Part shown: positions 27,150 through 34,188 of the stretch, one piece after another
Layout: each line of letters starts with the position of its first letter
Numbering within the stretch: the stretch's first letter is position 1
Assembly (NCBI RefSeq): GCF_016925615.1
Contig: NZ_CP070499.1
Span: 5,084,001 to 5,148,000 of the forward strand
Source: Natronosporangium hydrolyticum
GTDB lineage: Bacteria; Actinomycetota; Actinomycetes; Mycobacteriales; Micromonosporaceae
DNA length: 64,000 nucleotides
Reading direction: 5' to 3'
Position numbers and translations under genes: made by a program
Notes under the pieces: model-generated
What the model was told of the DNA's origin: nothing
The model's database searches: none
The model's input: the letters and a program-made list of their open reading frames with translations, nothing else

Positions 27150-27237
27150 ACCCTTACCCCCAGGTCACTACAGACACATCGTACCCGACTGACGCTACAC
27201 TTTGTAGTGCCATGATCGCCGCTAGCTGAGGAGTCTG
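27150..27237. promoter_or_regulatory. Divergent promoter region of cassette A
   Basis: 88 bases between the large protein A gene and the EspC-like gene. TACACT (27196-27201, plus strand) and TACGAT (27183-27178, minus strand) are plausible -10 boxes. CACTTTGTAGTG at 27199-27210 is a short palindrome that could be an operator. A GAGGAG ribosome-binding site precedes the ATG at 27238. Confidence 0.4.
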
Positions 27238-27603
27238 ATGACTGACGAAGTAGGTGTCGAACCCGACCACGTCTACACCGCGGGGCAGCATGTGGCGAGA
27301 TTCGCCACGGACGCGAGCGGACTGGCGGGCCTGTACGCGTCACGGCTGGACACGGCCGCCGCCACGGTCCACCATCAGACCGTGGCGATCGCGGTGGGCC
27401 GGTATCGAGAACAGTGGCGCCCGTTCGCCCGGGACATCGCCGACGATGTGGACGCGCTAGGCCAAAACACCAGCAGCGTCGCAGTGGTGATCACCGAGGC
27501 GGATCACGACGCTTCCGCGTTGCTCGCCCAGTCAACGGCGACCGCAGACAGCCAGCAGTCGGTATTGACTCGGCCGATCAGCTCACATTCCGCCGCGATC
27601 TAG
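27238..27603 (+). CDS. EspC-like type VII secretion-associated protein A
   Basis: 121-residue helical protein of the ESX/EspC-like kind. VEPDHVYTAGQHVARFATDASGL starts the first helix and DDVDALGQNTSSVAVVITEAD the second. The last 50 residues align without gaps with EspC-like protein B at 30389 (20 identities of 50), including the tail SVLTRPI. It has no signal peptide, as expected for type VII substrates. The start has a GAGGAG site 6 bases upstream. The 3' end overlaps the convergent membrane-protein gene by 26 bases. No ESX secretion machinery is encoded in this window. Confidence 0.78.
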   Translation: MTDEVGVEPDHVYTAGQHVARFATDASGLAGLYASRLDTAAATVHHQTVAIAVGRYREQWRPFARDIADDVDALGQNTSSVAVVITEADHDASALLAQSTATADSQQSVLTRPISSHSAAI

Positions 27604-28225
27604 CAGCCCGGAGAGTCCGCCAGCGGGAACGTCGCCACGGGGTCGCGGCGTACGCGACCAGGCCGACGCTGAGGAGAGCGACGCTGACCACCAGGCTTGG
27701 TAGGTCGGCGATCGGCCGGGCACTGAACTCCCACCATCGGTACTGCTCCCCGTGCAACCCCCAGTACCAGAGCACCACCGCCACGGTCACCGGCAACGTC
27801 CAGGCCAGCCGCCAGCCGAGGACCGCGCCAGCGAGCAGGGCCAGTCCTAACCAGCCCAGCCACGAACGCGCCATCATCCCGACCACCGACACGGGCACCG
27901 CCAGCGCCGAGAGCCCAAGGTAGATAGCGGCCCCGGCGAGACTGAGCACGGCCAGGTAGGTCCGCTGGGCGGCCCGCAGCCGGCTGGTCGCGACCTCCTC
28001 CAGATCGGCCAGTGGGCTGGCCAACGCGAGGACCGGCAGCACCGCTGCGGCCAGCGCGAGCAGCCGCCAGATCGGGATCGTCGCCCTGCCCTGCTCGATC
28101 GCGGCGGGCAGCGGCGCCTCGATCAGTCCGAGCCAGGCGGTGAGCCCGCCGAGAACGATCACCCCGACAAGCGTCGCCCGGGCCGGTCTCGGAACCGCGA
28201 ACAGTCGTGCCGGGTGACGCTTCAC
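27578..28225 (-). CDS. Membrane protein, third component of the ABC transporter operon
   Basis: 215-residue membrane protein with about five or six hydrophobic segments (ATLVGVIVLGGLTAWLGLI, LLALAAAVLPVLALASPL, YLAVLSLAGAAIYLGLSALAVP, SWLGWLGLALLAGAVLGW, TLPVTVAVVLWYWGL, LVVSVALLSVGLVAYAATPW) and a basic C-terminus. I place the start at GTG 28225, 7 bases after the preceding permease gene; the longer upstream frame overlaps that gene. It probably forms the membrane part of the transporter together with the 430-residue protein. Last gene of cassette B's operon. Confidence 0.72.
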   Translation of the reverse strand: MKRHPARLFAVPRPARATLVGVIVLGGLTAWLGLIEAPLPAAIEQGRATIPIWRLLALAAAVLPVLALASPLADLEEVATSRLRAAQRTYLAVLSLAGAAIYLGLSALAVPVSVVGMMARSWLGWLGLALLAGAVLGWRLAWTLPVTVAVVLWYWGLHGEQYRWWEFSARPIADLPSLVVSVALLSVGLVAYAATPWRRSRWRTLRAARSRRNVS

Positions 28226-28232
28226 GGACTCG

Positions 28233-29525
28233 TCAGCGCTCCGAGCAGTAACGGCCACGAAGCTCGTGCACCTCCGCTTCGGCCCACTCGAACTGGTCAG
28301 CAAGCGAATCCCAGCCGGCGACTTCGCGCCCAGCTGTCCAAGCCGCCTGTATCTCGGCGGGGGCGTTGGTCTGGTAGTCCGGGGTGTCCTGATCCGCAAG
28401 ATAGGTCTCCAGCCAGGCCTCGACCGCCCCGAGCCGGTGCCGGTCTCTCGGCGTGAGCTGCCGCCAGTTGCACTCCTCGACATCCTGGTACGCAAAGGTC
28501 GACGCCGCGATCGCAATACTGATCGTGCTGGCGTAGGACCAGGGACTACCTTCCGCGATGAAGAAGGTAGGGGCAGAGTCACCCTCGGAGATCGGCGGTT
28601 CACCGCCGCCCGAGTAGGGGGTCTGCTCGAGCCCGATCTCATTGATGCGTGGCGGTGGCACGATGGCGTCGGGAAGCAGGTCGATCCTCGCGCTGACCTC
28701 CCCCAGCTGCGGCAGGTACTTCTCGTGCTCGGGCCAGACGCAGATCGTTGTCGCTCCTTCGATGCAGGTGGCTCGGTCGCCCGGCGGCTGCCTCGCGGCT
28801 ACGGCGTCGGTGAGGACCAGTCCGGCGAGCAGCGGCATGACCACGGGAACCAGCACCAGGCTTCGCCGCCGATACTGCCGCGGCGCGCCGGAACCGGGCA
28901 GCCACAGCATGACCAGCAGCAGCACCAGGATTGCGGCCAGTCGCCACGCCAACGACAGCGGATCGACGACGACATCGGGGCGGCCGCTGGCCACGACGAA
29001 CTCCGCCGAGGCGTCCAGCAACCCGATCAGCAGGAGGAAACCCAGCGCGGCCGTGAGCGCGGCAAAGACCGGCGCGAACAGCTTGCCACAGAGCCAGCCC
29101 ATCGCCACCGACATCAGCAGCACGAATAGGCCGAGGACGAGGTACCCCAACCAGAGGTGTACGCCCGGCGGAAATGTCCGGGCGGTCATCGCGAACGCGA
29201 CCGCCTGACCGAGCAGGTACGGGATCAGAATGATGGTCAGGGTGGCGCCCAACTGGTGGGCCTCGGCGCGGGTCGGTCGGACCCGCGCCGACGACAACTG
29301 TTCCCGCAACCCCTGTCGCGCCGGCGCGCTGGCCGCCCACGCCGCCGCACCGGCCCCGACCACACCCAGCAGGTACGCGGGCACCTGCGCTGCGGCGCCG
29401 GTTTCGGGCCAGACTCCGATCCAGTGCCGGTTACGCAGGAACAACACCGCCAGATCCAAGACGATCAGGACGGGGAGCGCGAGCCGGATCGGCGAATTAC
29501 GGAGATGCAGCCACCACGCGCTCAC
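28233..29525 (-). CDS. ABC-transporter permease with large extracytoplasmic domain
   Basis: 430-residue membrane protein. The N-terminal ~245 residues contain about six hydrophobic segments (LALPVLIVLDLAVLFL, VPAYLLGVVGAGAAAW, LGATLTIILIPYLLGQAVAF, LGYLVLGLFVLLMSVAMGWL, FAALTAALGFLLLIGLL, LAAILVLLLVMLWLP) and then LVLVPVVMPLLAGLVLTD. The remaining ~180 residues are polar and acidic with four Cys, probably outside the membrane and disulfide-bonded (ATCIEGATTICVW, VEECNW, GRYC). Its GTG overlaps the ATPase stop (GTGA), which ties it to the ABC protein. Such a large appended domain is unusual for an ABC-2-type permease. Confidence 0.74.
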   Translation of the reverse strand: MSAWWLHLRNSPIRLALPVLIVLDLAVLFLRNRHWIGVWPETGAAAQVPAYLLGVVGAGAAAWAASAPARQGLREQLSSARVRPTRAEAHQLGATLTIILIPYLLGQAVAFAMTARTFPPGVHLWLGYLVLGLFVLLMSVAMGWLCGKLFAPVFAALTAALGFLLLIGLLDASAEFVVASGRPDVVVDPLSLAWRLAAILVLLLVMLWLPGSGAPRQYRRRSLVLVPVVMPLLAGLVLTDAVAARQPPGDRATCIEGATTICVWPEHEKYLPQLGEVSARIDLLPDAIVPPPRINEIGLEQTPYSGGGEPPISEGDSAPTFFIAEGSPWSYASTISIAIAASTFAYQDVEECNWRQLTPRDRHRLGAVEAWLETYLADQDTPDYQTNAPAEIQAAWTAGREVAGWDSLADQFEWAEAEVHELRGRYCSER

Positions 29526-30280
29526 AGCAGCTGCTCCTCGGCCGGAAGCAGATGCATATACGCCCGCTCCAGTCTGGAGTGGCCGGGCAGCCCCTCCTCG
29601 CCCAGCGCCTCCAGGTCGGCCACGGTGCCGTCGAACTTGGGTGATCCTTGATGCAACACGATCACTCGGTCGCAGATCGCCCCGACGTCATCGATCAGAT
29701 GGGTGCTGAGGACCACGACGGTGTCGCGCAGCTCAGAAACAATCTTGCGAAACTGGAGCCGTTGCCGTGGGTCCAGACCCACGGTCGGTTCATCCAGTAG
29801 CACCAACGAGGGTCGTCCCACAATCGCCCAGGCGATCCCGGCGCGTTGCCGCATGCCGCCGGAGAGGCTCCGCATCTTCGACCGGCGACGATCGGTCAGG
29901 TCGACCAACTGCAGCGCCTCCGCGACGCGGTCAGGCCACGCAGTAGCAGGGACCCCGCGCAGCCAAGCGGCGTAGGTCACGAAGTCGGCCACCGTCATCC
30001 GCGGGTCGAAGCCGAAGTCCTGCGGCAGATAGCCGATCCGATCACGAACATCACGAGCGGACTTCTCCCCGGTGACCTGGATGTCGTCGACGTAGATCCG
30101 GCCATTCCGGGGAGGCTTGATCGTCGCCAGCGTACGAAGCAGGGTTGTCTTGCCCGCGCCGTTAGGACCCAGCAAAGCCGTGACGCCCGGCCGCAGCGTC
30201 AGGCTTACCGCTTCGAGGACGGTTGACCTGCCGTATCCCTGCGCTACCGAGTCAAGCACCACACCCAATTGATCATCCAC
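29522..30280 (-). CDS. ABC transporter ATP-binding protein
   Basis: 252-residue nucleotide-binding subunit with all motifs: Walker A GPNGAGKTTLL, the Q-loop at YLPQDFGF, signature LSGGMRQR, Walker B LVLLDEPTVGLDPRQR and the H-loop at LSTHLIDDV. It resembles ATPases of ABC-2-type exporters and self-protection systems. The gene lies 108 bases after the EspC-like protein B gene and overlaps the permease by 4 bases, so the ATPase and two membrane proteins form an operon, probably continuing that of cassette B. The cargo is unknown. Confidence 0.92.
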   Translation of the reverse strand: MDDQLGVVLDSVAQGYGRSTVLEAVSLTLRPGVTALLGPNGAGKTTLLRTLATIKPPRNGRIYVDDIQVTGEKSARDVRDRIGYLPQDFGFDPRMTVADFVTYAAWLRGVPATAWPDRVAEALQLVDLTDRRRSKMRSLSGGMRQRAGIAWAIVGRPSLVLLDEPTVGLDPRQRLQFRKIVSELRDTVVVLSTHLIDDVGAICDRVIVLHQGSPKFDGTVADLEALGEEGLPGHSRLERAYMHLLPAEEQLL

Positions 30281-30388
30281 TCCGAGACTTACCCAGTCAC
30301 TGCTTACGGAGAAACTACAACCCGTACCGCTTCGATCGCGGTCGTCCCCTTACGCGGGGAGCCTGCGGAAAGGTTGCGGCGGCTTGCA

Positions 30389-30760
30389 TCAAACCGCGGC
30401 GGCGGAGCCGTCGATCGGGCGGCTCAAGACCGACGCCTGCCCCGCCGCGGCTCCAGACTGTTGGTGCAGCAGCTCGGCCGACACACCATCGCTGTCGGCG
30501 ACCACCACCCCAGCCGATGTGGTCACCACCCCGAGATCAGCGACCCGTTGACCGACGCGTGCGGCCACCGGCACCACCCGCTCCGCCAAGACGTCCAACG
30601 CCGCCGAGATGTGGGTGCTGCGGACCGCATTGTCGGTGTGGCCAACATGCATCCGGATCCGGGTGCTCCAGGTCTGCCAAGCGCCAGCGGTGTCGGTGGT
30701 CTGCTGACCGGCGCGCATCACCGCGTCCGGGTAGACCTCCAGATAGCTCGGACTCTCCAT
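30389..30760 (-). CDS. EspC-like type VII secretion-associated protein B
   Basis: 123-residue helical protein (SYLEVYPDAVMRAGQQTTDTA start, AALDVLAERVVPVAARVGQRV middle) with no signal peptide. The C-terminal 50 residues align with EspC-like protein A at 27238, sharing LG..T.S..VV, D, LL.Q and the final SVLSRPI plus AA. The ATG at 30760 is preferred because GGAGG lies 5 bases before it; the open frame upstream belongs to the lipoprotein gene region. It follows lipoprotein B by 16 bases and precedes the ABC transporter. Confidence 0.78.
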   Translation of the reverse strand: MESPSYLEVYPDAVMRAGQQTTDTAGAWQTWSTRIRMHVGHTDNAVRSTHISAALDVLAERVVPVAARVGQRVADLGVVTTSAGVVVADSDGVSAELLHQQSGAAAGQASVLSRPIDGSAAAV

Positions 30761-30776
30761 CGATCCTCCACTCGGC

Positions 30777-31502
30777 TCACGAGTCGGGCACATCGGTCAG
30801 GTCGTGGTTAGCCCACTCTTTGCACTCCCGGTCCGGCCCGGTATTCGGCTCCGGATAATCGTCACCGGCGTACGGTCGCTCATGCGACACCTTCCAACGC
30901 TCCCCCAGTTCCGGCACTAGCTCCGGGACGAGGCTATACACGACCAGCAGCGCTCGATGTTCCCGAAACATCTCGACGCCACCACCTTGACTCTCCCGGC
31001 CATAGTAACCGCGATCAAAACAAAGAGTGACCGTTGCAGGCTGCTCCATTGCATCGACATCCAGCACTCGAATCCACTGCGGCCCCACCCATGGATCGGG
31101 ATTCGGGTCGTCCGACACCCCAGCGTGATGTCCCGCCATCTCCGACGCCCAGTCATCGGTCGCCAACACCCACAACAACGCCAAGTCTTCAGTTGACCGC
31201 GGGACCGGCGCATAGGTGAGCTTGTGTACTAGCGACTCCCACTGCTGCACAACGGTGACCAACGCAATCTCCTGATCCGCCTCCGCCAACTCCACGTTTT
31301 CCCAGACGAGCGGCCGATCCGACACCCCGGCCAGCGGTAGATCCGCCAAGGCCGACTCGTAGTCAATCTCCACCTCAGGCGTCGATGTGGCGGTAGGCGG
31401 CGGTTCAGCAACGGTCGGTTCCTCTCCAACACAAGCCAAGACCGCGGCTGCGGAGATCAGGAGAACGATTGCGAACCTAGTTTGTTGGACAGGTGAAGTC
31501 AT
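30777..31502 (-). CDS. Lipoprotein B of unknown function
   Basis: 241 residues with a lipoprotein signal sequence (FAIVLLISAAAVLAC, Cys at residue 24) and a Pro/Thr-rich linker (EPTVAEPPPTATSTPEVE). The globular part contains VVQQWESLVHKLTYAPVPRS, LALLWVLATDDWASEM and TVTLCFDRGYYGRE, a pattern of one long helix and antiparallel strands that could be NTF2-like, though I cannot confirm it. It does not resemble lipoprotein A. It lies 41 bases after the large protein B gene, in the same operon. Confidence 0.72.
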   Translation of the reverse strand: MTSPVQQTRFAIVLLISAAAVLACVGEEPTVAEPPPTATSTPEVEIDYESALADLPLAGVSDRPLVWENVELAEADQEIALVTVVQQWESLVHKLTYAPVPRSTEDLALLWVLATDDWASEMAGHHAGVSDDPNPDPWVGPQWIRVLDVDAMEQPATVTLCFDRGYYGRESQGGGVEMFREHRALLVVYSLVPELVPELGERWKVSHERPYAGDDYPEPNTGPDRECKEWANHDLTDVPDS

Positions 31503-31543
31503 CTCAGCACCCGCCTAATGGCCACAGCATATCCTGCTTCCTA

Positions 31544-34021
31544 TTACTTACTCGCGATGTAGTTGCCCAGATCCGTCTTTGTCCGATTGAAGGCGCTCTC
31601 GTAATCCTTCTCGGCTGCGTTTCTCATACTATTGACATAGTGGGACCCTTCATTGGTTCGATAGCGCGACCAGGCCCGATACTCTTCGCTGTCACGGTCA
31701 TTGATCCAATCTTCGAACGGTTTGAGCTGACCCTGCTCGTCCACGAGTTCCACTTGTGCGTATTCGGGGAGTTCGGCCGGGTCTAGGTTGCGATAGGCGG
31801 AGGCTTCTGCCTGGTCCTTCAGCCGCTCCCGGCTCAACTCACGGAGGGTCGCCTGGTCGTGGGTAGCGTTGCCCGTGTAATCTGCCTGTCGCGACTCCTC
31901 ACTCTGATCAAGCATCTCCTGCGCCACGTAGCCTACCGTGCCCGGCATTCCGAGATCCTCAGCGAGCGCGACACCCGCACCCGCCAACACGTACCTGTTA
32001 CGCAGAGATTGGTTAAACTCCTCAGAGTCCGCGTTGTACTGATCCTCGATCTCAGTCCCCGCCCCGTAGTCCAGGGCACCGTAAACTTTGGCGGAGGGGT
32101 AGATGGCGTTGGCCTCGGCGGCCGCCTGAGCAGCCAGGCCTTCGTGGCCTGCGCCGCCCGACAGGTAGTAATCGTAGAGCGAGACAACGTAGATTTCCTC
32201 GGCCAGCATGATGGTGTCCCGCGCTTCGGCATTCTTTCCCATCTCTGCCAGCGTAACCATCAGGTCGCCAGCCGGTAGTCGAAGCTGCTGGTCGCCCGGT
32301 AGGTCCGGATGGCGTTCATCATGGTCACCCAGCGCCCAGTGCACGTCGTCGATATAGCCTGCAATGACTCTGCCGACGTAAGGGCGGAGCGCGTCCGGCA
32401 CAATCTCCGCCTGCGCGAACCCCAGTGCCTGGTTGCCGATCTCGTCGCCCTGTCCGCTCGGATCGTTCGGGTACCCCTTGACCTCTTCATCGTTCGCGAC
32501 CGCGTACACGATCGACTCGACGATCCGGTACGAACGCTCGTCCGGCGGATAGAGCTGCTCGAACTCCCCGGTGGGATGCCGCACGACGCTGACGCCGGCG
32601 GCATGTTCCAGCACTCGACCGAACTGCTGCAGCCCTGCCTCCTGCGACCCCCATTCTCGGTCAGTCACGAGGTAGTCGACCCTGGGCAGAAACTCGACCC
32701 CGTCTTCTGACGTCTCCGTCCGCCCTGCGAGCGCTGCCCGGGCGCCGTAGGGGTTGTCTTCGAAGGCGTCCATGAGGTTGAGAATCGGGTCGTGGCCATA
32801 CCACCGATGGGTCAGGTCCGAGTCACCGGTGAGCGACAGATCCATCGGGACCAGCTCCGGCGGGTTCCCGACGTAGAGTCGGGGCCAGTTGTCTCGTCCT
32901 CCGATCTCCATCTCGAAGTCGAGCATGTCGCCACCGATAATCTCCAGGAACCGCTCGTCGTAGCTGCCTTGGCTCAGCAGTGGGCCGAGACCCTGGTATC
33001 CGTAGATCTCGGGCTCGCCGTGGATGGGGACCGGGTAGAGCTGGCGGCCGGCCTCGGTCAACTGCGTGATCCACTCCGGAGGTAGCTCGAACTCGGCCGG
33101 TTGATACACCCGACCGCCCTGGTACGGATCGCTGACATACTCCCCGCGCTCGGTGGTGGCGGTGGCCAGCGCCGTGCCCAGGCCAGCTTGAATCCTCGCC
33201 AGCGCCTCGTGGTCGTACTGGTCCGCCAACCCGATCACCGCGACGTTGGTTTCGATCACGCCTTCGGGGCCTAGCCCAAGCGCCAGCAGGTAAGCGAACT
33301 CCTCGTTGTCAGCGTACTCGTCCAACAGGTCGGCGAGCTGCTCCAGCTCCGCATCCGTGGGGTTGTTGTCCGGGTCCCGCAGCAGGCCGGCGATCCGTTC
33401 TGCCTCGCTGGCCGCCGCGGTCACCTCCCACCGGGCGGCGAAGAACTCCGCCATCGGCCCCGCCGGCAGCACGCCCAGCTCCTTCGCGAGCGCCAGCCCG
33501 TCGAGCGTCGGGCCGTGCCGGAGCATCGCGGCGACCTCACGTTCCCCTTCATCAATGTGAAGATCGTGAGCCTCGTGCCATTGCTGGCGTAGCCCAGATA
33601 GGAGGTGCGAGTGTTTCCAGGCACGCTCGCTCTCCAGGTCGACCGTGGGGTAGTCGTCGTCAACACCGGGATATCGCTGACGGATGAACTGCTCCACCTG
33701 GCTTGGGATCCGCCCCTGCTCCTCGAGCAGCTCATCGGCGCGACGATTGAAGGACCTTACGTGGTCCGCCCAGATCCCCAGCGGGACTGCCGCCCACGCG
33801 ACCTGCGTCGCCACTTCAGCAGCGTCCTTACGGACCCCGACGGGCGCCGCCTGGAGTTCCGGCGCTGCGACGCCGTCCCAGGAGGCCACCGCCGGTTCGA
33901 ACGCCCGGTCGGTCACGGTCTGGTGGTCGCCGGACTCCTCGGCTAACCCTACGAACGTGTCAGCACGATTGTCGATGCTCTCCGGAACCGCCGGGTGCCG
34001 CTCGAATGGGCCAATCCTCAC
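31544..34021 (-). CDS. Large WXG100-like-domain protein B (825 aa)
   Basis: 825 residues, mainly helical and acidic, no signal peptide. Residues 1-115 form a WXG100-like region with a W-x-G turn (VASWDGVAAPELQAAPVGV) between long helices. A helical middle has TPR-like spacing (LEQLADLLDEYADNEEFAYLLAL), and the C-terminus is strongly charged (ERLKDQAEASAYRN, RNAAEKDYESAFNRTKTDLG). Architecture parallels large protein A. Start GTG 34021 is chosen because the frame upstream runs into a promoter (TTGCGC, 17 bases, TAGGTA) and GGGAGG lies 8 bases before it. First gene of cassette B. Confidence 0.78.
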   Translation of the reverse strand: MRIGPFERHPAVPESIDNRADTFVGLAEESGDHQTVTDRAFEPAVASWDGVAAPELQAAPVGVRKDAAEVATQVAWAAVPLGIWADHVRSFNRRADELLEEQGRIPSQVEQFIRQRYPGVDDDYPTVDLESERAWKHSHLLSGLRQQWHEAHDLHIDEGEREVAAMLRHGPTLDGLALAKELGVLPAGPMAEFFAARWEVTAAASEAERIAGLLRDPDNNPTDAELEQLADLLDEYADNEEFAYLLALGLGPEGVIETNVAVIGLADQYDHEALARIQAGLGTALATATTERGEYVSDPYQGGRVYQPAEFELPPEWITQLTEAGRQLYPVPIHGEPEIYGYQGLGPLLSQGSYDERFLEIIGGDMLDFEMEIGGRDNWPRLYVGNPPELVPMDLSLTGDSDLTHRWYGHDPILNLMDAFEDNPYGARAALAGRTETSEDGVEFLPRVDYLVTDREWGSQEAGLQQFGRVLEHAAGVSVVRHPTGEFEQLYPPDERSYRIVESIVYAVANDEEVKGYPNDPSGQGDEIGNQALGFAQAEIVPDALRPYVGRVIAGYIDDVHWALGDHDERHPDLPGDQQLRLPAGDLMVTLAEMGKNAEARDTIMLAEEIYVVSLYDYYLSGGAGHEGLAAQAAAEANAIYPSAKVYGALDYGAGTEIEDQYNADSEEFNQSLRNRYVLAGAGVALAEDLGMPGTVGYVAQEMLDQSEESRQADYTGNATHDQATLRELSRERLKDQAEASAYRNLDPAELPEYAQVELVDEQGQLKPFEDWINDRDSEEYRAWSRYRTNEGSHYVNSMRNAAEKDYESAFNRTKTDLGNYIASK

Positions 34022-34049
34022 TGAACACGCCTCCCTGCCTCCCCATCTG

Positions 34050-34078
34050 TACCTACTTTGGATGCCAGTTGAGCGCAA
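34050..34078 (-). promoter_or_regulatory. Sigma-A-type promoter of cassette B
   Basis: On the minus strand TTGCGC (34078-34073) and TAGGTA (34055-34050) are separated by exactly 17 bases. Transcription would begin near 34043, giving a leader of about 22 nt to GTG 34021. Confidence 0.6.
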
Positions 34079-34105
34079 GCGCCGCTACTCGGTGTAGCGC
34101 CCCGG

Positions 34106-34175
34106 GCCGCGCCGATCATGAGCGTGGTGACCGACACGCCGGCGTGTCGGTCACCACGCTCATGATCGGCGCGGC
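34106..34175. terminator. Perfect 35-bp inverted repeat after nuoN
   Basis: The arms 34106-34140 and 34141-34175 are exact reverse complements with no spacer. The repeat begins 14 bases after the nuoN stop, so it would end the nuo transcript as a very stable hairpin. It also marks the border between cassette B and the nuo operon. It could equally be a member of an interspersed palindromic repeat family. Confidence 0.8.
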
Positions 34176-34188
34176 ATAGGGATTCGGG

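Noticed and set aside
23117-34175. Accessory block as a prophage, ICE or transposon
   Set aside because: No integrase, transposase, phage structural gene, tRNA target or matching end repeats were seen.
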